64,000 nt of DNA from Micropruina sp. (GCA_016711205.1 JADJTM010000001.1:558001-622000), one strand, 5' to 3'. Shown: positions 28,978-38,661, counted from the stretch's first letter. Numbers and translations: made by a program. Notes: a model not told the origin generated them from the sequence alone.

Positions 28978-30432
28978 ATGGCTGAGGTTGTCATTCTCGG
29001 GGCCGGCGTTTCCGGCCACACCGCGGCATTGCATCTGCGGCGGCTTCTGGGTCGTGAGCACACGGTCACGGTGGTGTCGCCCAACTCGCAATGGAACTGG
29101 ATCCCGTCGAACATCTGGGTCGGGGTCGGCGAGATGGACAAGAAGCACGTGGTCTTTCCGCTCGCCCCGGTCTATGCGCGCAAGGGCATCGGCTTCCGCC
29201 AGGCGAAGGCCGTCGCGATCCGTCCCAACGGGGACCTGGTCAACTCGCGCGGGGCGGTCGACATCGAGTTCACCAACGCTGAGAAGGCGGGCACGACCGA
29301 GCGCCTGCGCTACGACTATCTGATCAACGCCACCGGGCCGCGGCTCAGATTCGAAGCGACGCAGGGCATGGGCCCGGGTGGGTTCACCGAGAGTGTCTGC
29401 ACCGCCGACCACGCCGTGGAGGCCAACCACAAGCTGCGCGCCGTGATCGAGGTGCTCAAGACCGGCACGCCGCAGACCCTGGTGGTCGGCATGGGGCACG
29501 GCACCTGCACGTGCGAGGGGGCCGCGTTCGAGTACGTGTTCAACGTCGACCACGAGCTTCGCGAGGCGGGGGTCCGCGATCTGGCCCGCGTGGTGTACCT
29601 CACCAACGAAGCGGCGCTCGGCGACTTCGGCGTCGACGGCATGGTGTTCGACCAGCAGGGCTTCCAGACGACCAGCGAGTTGTGGACCGGTTCGTTGTTC
29701 CGCGAGCGTGGTGTGGAGGCGATCCTCGGCGCGCACGTCTCGAAGGTGGAGGAGGGCCTGATCCACTACGAGACCCTGGATGGCTCCACCCACACGATCG
29801 AGTTCGACTTCGCGATGCTGATTCCCCCGTTCGGCGGGGTGCCGCTGAAGGCCTACGACGCCGACGACAACGACATCACCGCCGAGATCTTCGCCCCGTC
29901 CGGGTTCATGAAGGTGGACGCCGACTACACCGTCAAGCCCTACGAGCAGTGGCGCGCGGAGGACTGGCCGACCACCTACGCCGCTCCCGGATACGACAAC
30001 CTCTGGGCGGTCGGCATCGCGTTCGCCCCACCGCACCAGATCTCGCGTCCACGGCACACCGCGAACGGCACCCTGGTCGCGCCGTCGCCGCCGCGCACCG
30101 GCATGCCGTCGGGAGTGATGGGCAAGACGGTCGCCCTGACGATCGCCGACCGCATCAAGCACGGCGCGAACTCGCCGGCGCACACCGCGTCCATGGCCCG
30201 GATGGGGGCGGCGTGCGTGGCCTCAGCCGGCGCCGGTCTGACCAGGGGCTCCGCGGCGGCCATGACCATGCTGCCCGTCGTGCCCGACTACCAGCGCTAC
30301 AGCACCGGACGCGACGAGCGCGAGACCCGCGGCGAGCTGGGGCTGCACGGGCACTGGGTGAAGCTGATGCTGCACTATCTGTTCATCTACAAGGCCAAGG
30401 CCCGCCCGGGCTGGCAACTGATACCGGAGTGA
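28978..30432 (+). CDS. Sulfide:quinone oxidoreductase-like flavoprotein
   Basis: About 484 aa from the ATG at 28978 behind AGGAGGGG. The N-terminal FAD site VVILGAGVSGHTAALHLRR and SPNSQWNWIPSNIWVGVG, then a conserved TGPR...GM motif, mark the NDH-2/SQR family. Cysteines occur in SVCTADHA and in HGTCTCEG, the latter near where SQRs carry catalytic cysteines. The C-terminus (MLPVVPDYQRYSTGRDERET; KLMLHYLFIYKAKARPGWQL) is an amphipathic membrane-contact region as in type III-like SQRs. It would oxidise sulfide to persulfide/polysulfur and reduce quinone at the membrane. The upstream CsoR/CstR-type operator supports a sulfide role. Confidence 0.75.
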   Translation: MAEVVILGAGVSGHTAALHLRRLLGREHTVTVVSPNSQWNWIPSNIWVGVGEMDKKHVVFPLAPVYARKGIGFRQAKAVAIRPNGDLVNSRGAVDIEFTNAEKAGTTERLRYDYLINATGPRLRFEATQGMGPGGFTESVCTADHAVEANHKLRAVIEVLKTGTPQTLVVGMGHGTCTCEGAAFEYVFNVDHELREAGVRDLARVVYLTNEAALGDFGVDGMVFDQQGFQTTSELWTGSLFRERGVEAILGAHVSKVEEGLIHYETLDGSTHTIEFDFAMLIPPFGGVPLKAYDADDNDITAEIFAPSGFMKVDADYTVKPYEQWRAEDWPTTYAAPGYDNLWAVGIAFAPPHQISRPRHTANGTLVAPSPPRTGMPSGVMGKTVALTIADRIKHGANSPAHTASMARMGAACVASAGAGLTRGSAAAMTMLPVVPDYQRYSTGRDERETRGELGLHGHWVKLMLHYLFIYKAKARPGWQLIPE

Positions 30433-30435
30433 GCG

Positions 30436-30603
30436 ATGACTGAGACGATCCACAACCCGACCGACCCGATCGCCGACCTGTCGAAGTCGCCGCTGCCCAC
30501 CGGCAAGACCCTGAAGATGCGTCAGAGCCTGCCGTTTCAGTTCACCCGGTTCCTGTCCTTCAACGGCCGGATCATGCGGATGGTCGTCAAAGGCCATCAC
30601 TGA
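30436..30603 (+). CDS. Small basic protein downstream of SQR
   Basis: A 55 aa frame from the ATG at 30436, 3 bp after the SQR stop: MTETIHNPTDPIADL..., then KMRQSLPFQFTRFLSFNGR and IMRMVVKGHH. The N-terminus is disordered, and the second half is a basic amphipathic helix with hydrophobic residues that could sit at the membrane. It matches no family I recognise. The spacing suggests co-translation with SQR and an accessory or anchoring role, which is inference. No gene is visible from 30604 to 30739. Confidence 0.55.
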   Translation: MTETIHNPTDPIADLSKSPLPTGKTLKMRQSLPFQFTRFLSFNGRIMRMVVKGHH

Positions 30604-30739
30604 CCACACCGCACGCGTCTGCCTGAGTTGATCTGAGCTGGACGGCATCCGGCCGGTCCTGCACGCGCCGCTTCGACGGCGTCGCGCGGGATTCGTCCGG
30701 TCGCCCTCGCGCCGCCGCTTCGCCGGGTTATCTTTAGCC

Positions 30740-31429
30740 ATGGCGCCGGTTCGATTGGTGATCGACGGCCACCCGATCGAGGGTGAGCCCGGCACGTCGC
30801 TGCTGCAGGCCTGGGTCGCCGCGGGGCTGCCGCTGACCGAGAACGTGGGCTGCATGGGGCAGGGCGTGTGTGGTGCCTGCCGGGTGCTGGTGCGCCGGCC
30901 CGGGGAGCGCCTGGCCCAGACCGGGCTGGCCTGCGAAACCCTGGTCGAGGACGGCATGCAGGTCGCCTTCATCAACCTTTCCCGCCGCTCCCGTCCGCAC
31001 CCCTACGACCTGCACGCCCTGGGCGACAGCTGGGACGCGATCGGCCGCATCGACGAGTTGTTCCCCGAGGCCAAACGCTGCCGTCACTGCGGGGGCTGCG
31101 ATTCGGCGTGCCCCAAGGGCATCGAGGTGCAGCAGATGGTGCACCTGGCCGCGGTCGGTCAGACCTACGCGGCAGCCGAACTGTTCGACGACTGCGTCCA
31201 GTGCAACCTGTGCGTGGCGGCCTGCCCCGAGCACATCGATCCGGCGCACCTGGGTCAGCTGGTCCGCCGGATGACGGCGTCGATGACGCTGCGGCCGTCC
31301 GATCTGATCATGCGGCTGCACGAGATCGAGGCCGGCGAGCAGCCCATCGATCTGGACGCTCCCGGCGCGCTGCCGCCGTCCAGCAGCATCGAGAACGAAC
31401 CCGTTCAGGGCACCGGGGACCAGCGATGA
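30740..31429 (+). CDS. Iron-sulfur subunit (2Fe-2S plus two 4Fe-4S)
   Basis: A 229 aa FrdB/SdhB-like protein. Residues about 1-80 are a plant-type 2Fe-2S ferredoxin domain (NVGCMGQGVCGACRVL, then LACET). Residues about 110-180 carry two 4Fe-4S motifs, CRHCGGCDSACPKG and CVQCNLCVAACPEH. It would pass electrons between the flavoprotein and the NuoF-like subunit encoded downstream. It overlaps the flavoprotein gene by 4 bp (ATGA). It lacks the CCG domain seen in thiol:fumarate reductase TfrB and lacks a membrane-anchor partner gene. Confidence 0.85.
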   Translation: MAPVRLVIDGHPIEGEPGTSLLQAWVAAGLPLTENVGCMGQGVCGACRVLVRRPGERLAQTGLACETLVEDGMQVAFINLSRRSRPHPYDLHALGDSWDAIGRIDELFPEAKRCRHCGGCDSACPKGIEVQQMVHLAAVGQTYAAAELFDDCVQCNLCVAACPEHIDPAHLGQLVRRMTASMTLRPSDLIMRLHEIEAGEQPIDLDAPGALPPSSSIENEPVQGTGDQR

Positions 31430-33045
31430 GCGCCGGCATCGCCTACGACCAGGCCAGGACGGCCTGGCGACGCGCCGCACCGGCCAACGCGCGTGCCCTC
31501 GACCTGCCGGTGACTGAGTTGCTGACCGGGTTCCACCCCGACCGCAAGCGTGGCACCCGCAGCAAGCTGATGATCGGCCCCAACGCCGGTCAGAAGGCCC
31601 CGATCGCCCTGGCCAGGCTGCTGCAGTCGGATTCGTTGTTGCAGGACGTGGACATCGCCGGGGCACCGACCCTCGAAGCGGACGTGCTGGTGATCGGCGG
31701 CGGGGGGGCCGGCTGCATTGCTGCGCTGACCGCCGCCCGCGCCGGTGCCCGGGTGCTGGTGGCCACCAAACTGGGCCTGGGCGACAGCAACACGGTGATG
31801 GCCGAGGGCGGCATTCAGGCTGCTGTCGGCGCCGACGACAGCCTGCAACGGCACTTCGAGGACACCCTGCGGGCCGGGCATTTCTCCGCCGACAAAGAGT
31901 TGGTGGCCGCCCTGGTCTCGGGTGGCCCCTCGGCCATCCGCTGGCTGATCCGCGAAGGCATGAGCTTCGATCTGGCCGAGGGCAGCCAACGCATGGGTGG
32001 CACGCTGCGGCGCAAGACCCCTGGTGGGGCCACCGCGGCCCGGCTGCTCTCGTTCCGCGACTTCACCGGCCTGGAGCTGATGCGTGCGGTGCGCGAGGCG
32101 ACGCTGCTGCAGTCCTCGATCACCATCCTGGAGCGGCACCCCGCCCTCGAACTGCTCAGCGATGATCGTGGACGCTGCGCCGGCGCAGTGCTGCACGACC
32201 TGGCGCGCGGCCAGGCGGTGGTGGCGCGCAGCGCCGCGACCGTGTTGACCACCGGCGGATCGGGACGGCTGCACCTGGCCGGCTTCCCCACGTCCAACCA
32301 CTACGGCGCGACCGCGGACGGACTGGTGCTGGCCTACCGGCTCGGCGCACTGCTGCGCGACATCGACAGTTTTCAGTACCACCCCACCGGCATCGCGTGG
32401 CCGGCGCCGCTGGAGGGTCAGCTGATCAGCGAGGCCGCCCGCTCGGCCGGCGCGTTTCTGGTCAACGGGCTGGGGCAGCGCTTCGTGGACGAACTGCAGC
32501 CCCGCGACATCGTCGCGTCGGCCATCCTGCGCGAGATCGCCGAGGGACGGGCGGCGGTGCGTGACGACAAGGTCGGGGTCTTTCTCGACACGCCGAGCCT
32601 GGAGCGGGCGCGTCCCGGCATTCTGGGTCGCGACCTGGTCACCCTGCGCCACCTGGCCGGCCGCGCCGGCTTCGACCCCGCCGAGGAACCGTTCCTCGTC
32701 CGTCCGACGCTGCACTACCAAAACGGCGGGGTGCAGATCAACGTGGCCGGTCACACCACCGTGCCGGGCCTGCTGGCCGCCGGCGAGGTGACCGGTGGCC
32801 TGCACGGCAACAACCGCATGATGGGCAACGCTCTGCTCGAGCTGGTCGTGTTCGGACGGCGGGCCGGGGCCAGCGCAGCGGCGGACGCGCGCCGCGACCG
32901 TCCACGCAACATCGGGCTCACCCACCTGGCCGACTGGCGCCGCGCCATGGAGGGCCACCGGTTGCCGTTGGATCGCAAGGCGCCGCTGCTGTTCCCGCCC
33001 TACGGCAACTTCGACCCCGTCCGCGACCGCAGGAGGGGCGCATGA
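31426..33045 (+). CDS. Fumarate reductase/SdhA-like flavoprotein
   Basis: A 539 aa FAD protein of the SdhA/FrdA/NadB family. VLVIGGGGAGCIAALTAARA is the dinucleotide fold and MAEGGIQAAVG the FAD-binding loop. FQYHPTGIAWPAP and LQPRDIVASAILREI supply active-site His and Arg contexts, and YQNGGVQINV is the family signature before the C-terminal FAD contact (GEVTGGLHGNNRMMGNALLE). About 80 N-terminal residues precede the FAD domain. It is sandwiched between an Fe-S protein and a NuoF-like subunit with ATGA overlaps at both ends. Best guess: fumarate reduction or a related enoate/dicarboxylate reaction using NADH. Confidence 0.82.
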   Translation: MSAGIAYDQARTAWRRAAPANARALDLPVTELLTGFHPDRKRGTRSKLMIGPNAGQKAPIALARLLQSDSLLQDVDIAGAPTLEADVLVIGGGGAGCIAALTAARAGARVLVATKLGLGDSNTVMAEGGIQAAVGADDSLQRHFEDTLRAGHFSADKELVAALVSGGPSAIRWLIREGMSFDLAEGSQRMGGTLRRKTPGGATAARLLSFRDFTGLELMRAVREATLLQSSITILERHPALELLSDDRGRCAGAVLHDLARGQAVVARSAATVLTTGGSGRLHLAGFPTSNHYGATADGLVLAYRLGALLRDIDSFQYHPTGIAWPAPLEGQLISEAARSAGAFLVNGLGQRFVDELQPRDIVASAILREIAEGRAAVRDDKVGVFLDTPSLERARPGILGRDLVTLRHLAGRAGFDPAEEPFLVRPTLHYQNGGVQINVAGHTTVPGLLAAGEVTGGLHGNNRMMGNALLELVVFGRRAGASAAADARRDRPRNIGLTHLADWRRAMEGHRLPLDRKAPLLFPPYGNFDPVRDRRRGA

Positions 33046-34291
33046 CCACCGTGCTGACCGCCCCCGAGATTCAGGTCGTCGCCGACCTGCCCGCCTGGCT
33101 GGCCACCGGCGGGGCGAGGGACTGCGCAACGCGCTCGCCGATCCGGACGCCATCGTGCCCACCCTGGAAGCCGCCGGGCTGCGTGGCCTCGGGGGTGCCG
33201 GCTTTCCCACCCACCGCAAGTGGGCGGCGGTGGCCGCCCAGCCGCCGAACCCCGAGGGTGGCGGCAAGTGGATCGTCTGCAACGGCAACGAGGACGAGCC
33301 CGGCACGTTCAAGGACCGCTTTCTGCTCTCACGGACGCCGCACCAGGTGATCGAGGGCGCCCTGATCGCCGCGGTCGCGGTGCGCGCCAACCAGATCGCG
33401 CTGTACGTGAACCCGCGCGAGGACCAATCGGTGGTGGCGTTGCGACTGTCGGCGATCGCGTGGACGGCGCACCCGCTGCTCGATCAGGTCGCGGAGCTGG
33501 TCGGAGCACCGATCCAGCTGCACGTGTGCGAAAGCTCGGGCCTGTACGTCGGCGGTGAAGAGACCGCGGCGGTGGCCAACGTGATGGGCGGCTTCCCATT
33601 CCCCTCCCTGAAACCGCCCTACCCGGCCGAGCGGGGGGTTCACGGCGCGCCAACGCTGCTGAACAACGTCGAGACGCTCGCCCACGTCACGCACATTCTG
33701 CGCCACGGTGCCGACTGGTACCGCGACCTCGGACTGGGGGACGCGGTCGGCATGAAGCTGTATTCGCTGTCCGGCGACGTGCTGCAGCCCGGGCTGCACG
33801 AGTTGCCGATGGGCACCTCGCTGCGCGAACTGGTGTTCGGCTGCGGCGGCGGCATGCTGGCCGGCAAGGGGTTCAAGGCGGTCTTCACGGGCGGGCCGTC
33901 GAACACCCTGCTCACCGACCGCGACCTCGACATCGCGTTGGACTTCGAGAGCCTGCAGGCCCGCGGATCCCGCCTCGGCACCGGGGCGATGATCGTGGTG
34001 GGGGAGGGCACCAGCATTCTGCGCAAGACCGCCGAGTACGTCGGATTCTTCGCCGCCAACTCGTGCGGGCAGTGTCCCTCGTGCAAGATCGGCACCCTTC
34101 AGGTGTCGCGACTGTTGGAGCGGATCGACGCGGGCGCGGGTCGTCCGGCCGATCTGGAGGCGTTGGAGAGCTTCACCCGGTTGCTGCCCGGCTCCGGACG
34201 CTGCGGCCTGGTGGACGGGGCCGCCACCGTGCTGGCCAGTTCGCTGGCGACCTTCCGCAGCGAATACGAGCGCGCGGTGCGTCGCGGCTGA
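33042..34291 (+). CDS. NuoF-like NADH-binding subunit (frameshifted)
   Basis: About 415 aa after repairing a one-base shift near 33112: LATGG... should continue as GLRNALADPDAIVPTLEA in the next frame. NuoF hallmarks follow: GLRGLGGAGFPTHRKW (NADH/FMN site), CNGNEDEPGTFKDR, the SLBB-like middle, and the C-terminal 4Fe-4S site CGQCPSCKIG...GRCGL. It would oxidise NADH, or reduce NAD+ in reverse, and exchange electrons with the Fe-S protein at 30740. No NuoE partner is present. The start ATG overlaps the flavoprotein stop. Confidence 0.85.
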
Positions 34292-34634
34292 GGTTGGTTG
34301 ATCCTCGCGGGTGCCCAGGTCGGCGGACGGGCAGGCGCGGGCGAGATCTTCGACCTCCCGAACGCGGCCCGCCGCTTCGGCCGGACGGGCGGTGCCTCGG
34401 ACTCGTCGACGCACCAACCCCGGCGGCCGAGAATCCCGGTCGTGCAGCGGCCCCGGGACCCGAAACCGGAGCTTCCGCGGGAGTGTCGCAAGGGACTTTC
34501 CGGCCTTCTTGCCCTGCGCGAAGAATTCATCGTGGCCGTCTCGACAAAACCCCGGCGCGCTACTGGCCTGTGCTTTTAGGTGATCACCTAACGCTGTCTC
34601 GCAGCCGCCGGACAGCCGAGAAGGGAGCATCATC
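34292..34634 (+). promoter_or_regulatory. AbgT promoter region with 16 bp palindrome
   Basis: No gene is seen in this 343 bp spacer. At 34576-34591 is the perfect palindrome TTAGGTGATCACCTAA, 43 bp before the transporter start. It is a good candidate operator for a GntR- or Lrp-like dimeric repressor. No such regulator is encoded nearby. The transporter's ribosome site AAGGGAG is at 34621-34627. Confidence 0.5.
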
Positions 34635-36286
34635 GTGACTGCCTCTGCCCCGGCCGAGAAGGTTGCCGAATCGTCCAAGCTGTTGGATTGGATCGAGCGA
34701 GTCGGCAACAAGGTTCCCAACCCGACGATCATGTTCGTCTACCTGATTGGCGTTGTCGCCGTACTTTCCGCGTTGCTGTCGTGGGCGGGCGTGAGCGTCA
34801 CCGACGAGATGGTCATCCCGGTGCCCAAGGACGAGTTCAGCCAGATCAACGAGCATCTGGGCGGCACGTGGACCATTTACGACTCCGTGACGGGCGAGCC
34901 GGCAGAAGTGCCCGAGTTCATCGTCAAAGAGCAGACCATTTCGGTGCGCAACCTGCTCTCGGTGGAGGGCGCCCGGTTCTTCTTCTCATCATTCGTCGAC
35001 AACTTCGCCGGCTTCGGTGTGGTCGCGGTGGTGCTGGTCTCGATGGCCGGTGTCGGTGTGGCCGAGCACGCGGGCCTGATGGGTGCTTTGATCCGCAAGA
35101 TCGTGAAGGTCGCGCCGGCGAAGTGGCTCACCTTCATCCTGATCTTCGTCGGAGTGCTGTCGTCGGTGGCGACCGATGCCGGCTATCTGATTCTGGTGCC
35201 GTTGGCCGCGGCCGCCTTCTATTCGGTCGGACGTCATCCGCTGGCCGGGTTGGCCGCGGCGTTCGCCGGTGTCGGCGGCGTCTTCGCGGTCAATCTGCTG
35301 CTCACCCCGTCGGACGCGATGCTGAACGAAATCACCAACTCGGTGCTGACCAGCCTCAACCTGCCGGTGCTGGAGATCACCCAGAACTACTTCTTCTCGA
35401 TCGTGTCCTCGTTCGTCCTCGCGGCTGTCGTGTGGCTGGTCACGGTGAAGATCACCCAGAAACGGCTGGGCGCCTTTGAGGGCGCCGACGGCGGCTTCCA
35501 CGCCGACGAAGAGGTGGACGAAGAGACCGAGGCCAAGGGTCTGCGCACGGCCGGTATCTGGGTCGGCGTCTTCTTCATCTTCGTGCTCGCCCTGACCTTG
35601 CCGCCCGGCGCGCCGCTGCGGGATCCGGCCACCGGCGACATCATCGGCAACACCCGTTCATGGCGTCGCTGGTGTTCGTGATCTCGCTGGCCTTCATGGT
35701 GGCCGGGCTCGGTTACGGCAAGGGTGCCAAGACTCTGCAGGGCGGCAACGATGCGGTGACGGCGATCACCAAAACCTTCGGCAGTCTCGCCGGGCTGTTG
35801 CTGATGTTCCTGATGATCGCCCAGTTCATCGCACTGTTCAATTGGTCCAACCTGCCCACGGTGGCAGCGGTGTCGGCCGCGGAAGTGCTCGTCCAGGCCA
35901 ACGTGCCGGCGATCGTGCTGCTGGTCGCCTTCATCCTGGTGATCGTGATCCTGGATTTCATCCTCCCCGGCCTGGTTCCGAAGTGGGTGATCTTCGCCCC
36001 GGTGTTCATCCCGATCTTCGCCCAGCTCGGCGTCGCCCCGCAGACCCTGCTTGCCGCCTATCGGGTCGGCGACTCACCGGTCAACATCCTGACCCCGCTG
36101 ATGGTCTACCTGCCCTTCATGGTGACCGTCGCACAGCGGTACAAGAAGGACGCCGGTATCGGCACGATCATTTCGCTGATGCTGCCCTACGCGATCGCGA
36201 TTCTGCTGGCTTGGATCGTGCTGTTCGTCCTCTGGTTCGTCATCGGTATTCCTTGGGGGCCGGGCGCACCGGTCAACATGCCCTGA
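34635..36286 (+). CDS. AbgT-family transporter (frameshifted)
   Basis: About 550 aa, a single AbgT-family membrane carrier split by a missing C near 35656. ATGDIIGNT should read on to PFMASLVFVISLAFMVAGLG in the next frame. Family features include NPTIMFVYLIG, the hairpin GYLILVPLAAAAFYSVGRHP, VNLLLTPSDAMLNEITN and DSPVNILTPLMVYLPFMVT. AbgT proteins move p-aminobenzoyl-glutamate or export antifolates. The start is the GTG at 34635 after AAGGGAG. The aminopeptidase gene follows by 33 bp, suggesting import of a peptide-like substrate that it then cleaves. Confidence 0.88.
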
Positions 36287-36319
36287 CCCTCCACATCCCA
36301 CCACCGCAAAGGAACTGTC

Positions 36320-37822
36320 ATGAAGACCAGTGGAATCGATCCGATCCCGTCCCGCAGCCGTCAGGTCACGGTGAGTGTCATCGAGGCCGATCAGGATCCG
36401 GTAGCCGATGCGCTCGCCGTGCCGGTGATCGCAGACCAGCCGGTGCCGAGCGTGCTCGGACTCGACCTGGAGGCCCTCGCCCGCGCCGGCTTCACCCCCA
36501 AGGTGGGCACCGCGCTGGCCTTCCCCTCGGCCACCTCTCCGGTGCTGGTCGCGGTCGGCGCCGGTGAGGTGAAGGAGCTGACGGTGGCGAAGATCCGACT
36601 CGCCGCCGCCGCCTTCGCCCGTTCGGTGCCCCAGGACTCCGCGCTCGCCGCGGTGGTGCCGGCCGTGGACGACCTGCCGGTCACCGAAGCCGCTGCGGCG
36701 ATCGTGGAGGGCATTCTGCTGGCCCGTTACGAGTTCTCGCTGAAGAGCGCGCCGTCGGCGGCCAAACCGGTTGAGACGATCGTGCTGGTGGCTCCCGAGG
36801 GTGGTTCCGACGAGGTTCAATCGGGCGCTGTCCGAGGGCTGGCGACGGCCCGGGCCGGCATGCTGGGCCGTGATCTGGCGGGCTGCCCGGGCGGGTTGTT
36901 GACCGCCTCGCGGATGGCCGAGCTGGCCGTGCGGATCGGCGCCGAAGCGGGACTGGACGTCCAAGTGCATGACCGGCGGGCACTGATCGAGTTGGGTTGT
37001 GGTGGCCTGCTGGGCGTGAACAAGGGGTCAGCCGAAGAGCCCAGGATGATCGTGCTGACCTACACCCCGTCGGAGGAGCCGGGCGGGCATCTGGCGCTGG
37101 TGGGCAAGGGCATCATGTACGACTCGGGCGGTCTGGCTTTGAAGCCGGGCGACCTGTCGCACTCGCAGATGAAGAACGACATGACCGGTGCCGGCAACAT
37201 CCTGGCCGCGATGAGCGTGCTGACCGAGTTGGCCTGCCCCACCAAGGTGACCGGCTATCTGATGTGCACCGACAACATGCCGTCAGGCTCGGCGATGCAG
37301 TTGGGCGACGTGCTGACGATGTATGGCGGCAAGACGGTGGAGGTGTTGAACACCGACGCCGAGGGACGCCTGGTGATGGCCGACGCCCTGGTGATGGCGA
37401 CAGAACTCGGGGTGGATGCGATCGTCGACATCGCCACCCTGACCGGCGCCTGTCTGCGGACCTTCGGCGAAGAGGTGGCCGGACTGATGTCGAGCAGCGA
37501 CAGCCTCTCAGCGCAGGTCAGCGACGCGGGCGAGCTGGTGGACGAGCCGGTGTGGCGGCTCCCGCTGGTGCCGTCCTACCTGGCCGAACTGCAGTCCGAC
37601 ATCGCGGACCTGAAGAACCTCGGCGGCCCCAACGCGGGCGCGATCACCGCCGGGTTGTTCCTCCAGGAGTTCGTGGGCGACACGCCGTGGGCGCACATCG
37701 ACATCGCGGGCACCGCGCAGTCGTCCACACCGCGCGGCTGGACCAATCGCGGTACCACCGCCTTCGGCACCCGGCTGCTCGTTGAGCTGGCGATGGACTT
37801 CACCCTGCCCACTTGGGAGTGA
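36320..37822 (+). CDS. pepA: M17 leucyl aminopeptidase
   Basis: A 500 aa cytosolic dinuclear-zinc aminopeptidase. Metal and catalytic motifs: VGKGIMYDSGGLALKPG (K, D), MKNDMTGAGN (D), CTDNMPSGSA, and the family signature NTDAEGRLVMADAL (D, E, R). The N-terminal macro-like domain covers about residues 1-170. It follows the AbgT transporter gene closely. The pair may import and hydrolyse aminoacyl or glutamyl conjugates, though M17 enzymes also serve general peptide turnover. Confidence 0.93.
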   Translation: MKTSGIDPIPSRSRQVTVSVIEADQDPVADALAVPVIADQPVPSVLGLDLEALARAGFTPKVGTALAFPSATSPVLVAVGAGEVKELTVAKIRLAAAAFARSVPQDSALAAVVPAVDDLPVTEAAAAIVEGILLARYEFSLKSAPSAAKPVETIVLVAPEGGSDEVQSGAVRGLATARAGMLGRDLAGCPGGLLTASRMAELAVRIGAEAGLDVQVHDRRALIELGCGGLLGVNKGSAEEPRMIVLTYTPSEEPGGHLALVGKGIMYDSGGLALKPGDLSHSQMKNDMTGAGNILAAMSVLTELACPTKVTGYLMCTDNMPSGSAMQLGDVLTMYGGKTVEVLNTDAEGRLVMADALVMATELGVDAIVDIATLTGACLRTFGEEVAGLMSSSDSLSAQVSDAGELVDEPVWRLPLVPSYLAELQSDIADLKNLGGPNAGAITAGLFLQEFVGDTPWAHIDIAGTAQSSTPRGWTNRGTTAFGTRLLVELAMDFTLPTWE

Positions 37823-38352
37823 TCGAGGCTGTGCTGTCGGTCCGGGGCGAAGATCAGGAATCGCCGCCGGACCGCGGCTCACGGCGCCCGGTGGAGTGCT
37901 CGTGCCCAGTGGTGGGTGATCGCCAGAAAGGCCTGTCTAGCCCCGATCAAGGGGTGTCGAGGTGACGTCTGGCACGGCACGGGGTGGTGGGAGTCGACCT
38001 ATTCGCACTCGTGACCCGGTGCGCGGGCGCATGTGCGGATCGTCCACACCCCCTGCCTGAGTGAGGGCGATCAGGATCGCCCGGCCTCGTCCACCGGGAC
38101 GCCTCGTTGTCAGCAACGGTGCGCGGTTTCGGGTTGGGTACCTGCTTTCGCGTCATAACACGAAAGTGTGTGCCGAAGGTGAAAGCGTGCACCGCTGCTG
38201 AGAACCGGCACCGCCCTCAAGGCCAGCGTGAACGTCGGGCGTGGTGCGGCGGATAGCCTGAGCGACTTCATGTACTTCTCTGGTGAGTACAAAGTGCGTA
38301 CAGTGGTGGAGAAGCCGCGATGAAACGTGCCGCCTGCCCACGGGAGGGGATC
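37823..38352. promoter_or_regulatory. Spacer with GTACA repeats before TacA-like gene
   Basis: No gene is supported in this 530 bp. TGTAC at 38271-38275 and GTACA at 38287-38291 and 38298-38302 form dyad half-sites 51 bp upstream of the DUF1778 antitoxin gene, as expected for an autoregulated ribbon-helix-helix operator. CTTTCG...CGAAAG around 38145-38166 is a further weak inverted repeat. Confidence 0.4.
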
Positions 38353-38661
38353 ATGACTGGCAAGAGCGAACGAATGAACCTGCGTTGTAGCACCGAGGCC
38401 TTGGCGACGCTTCGGGAGGCGGCCGAGGTCCAGGGGCAGGACTTGACCTCGTTCGTGCTCGGGGCGGCACTTGACCGCGCCCGCAGCGTGCTCGCGGAGG
38501 ATCGCATCTTGCGGCTCAACCCCGCCGAGATCGTCCAGCTCGAGCGTGCGCTGGACACTGACCCGAAGGTGATCCCCCAACTGGCACGGCTGTTTGCGGG
38601 TCACAGTGGAGCGGCAGCTCTCGCTCACCACACACGCGTCGATCGGCGTCAGAGGCCCTGA
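38353..38661 (+). CDS. DUF1778/TacA-like antitoxin, no toxin beside it
   Basis: A 102 aa protein from the ATG at 38353. SERMNLRCSTEALATLREAA is the ribbon-helix-helix DNA-binding part. DLTSFVLGAALDRARSVLAE is the DUF1778 signature, followed by the toxin-wrapping tail with RLNPAEIVQLERALD. TacA normally precedes a GNAT acetyltransferase toxin (TacT), but none follows here; the next gene is an unrelated oxidoreductase 115 bp away. It may be an orphan antidote. A start at 38320 would only add a short extension. Confidence 0.78.
   Translation: MTGKSERMNLRCSTEALATLREAAEVQGQDLTSFVLGAALDRARSVLAEDRILRLNPAEIVQLERALDTDPKVIPQLARLFAGHSGAAALAHHTRVDRRQRP

Noticed and set aside
28444..30183. Long minus-strand frame opposite the SQR-like gene
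   Set aside because: Antisense shadow. It overlaps both the kinase start region and the SQR gene and has Arg/Asp-rich composition without domains.
31405..33390. 661-codon minus-strand frame opposite the FrdA-like gene
   Set aside because: Antisense shadow caused by GC-biased third positions. The plus-strand protein has clear FAD motifs.
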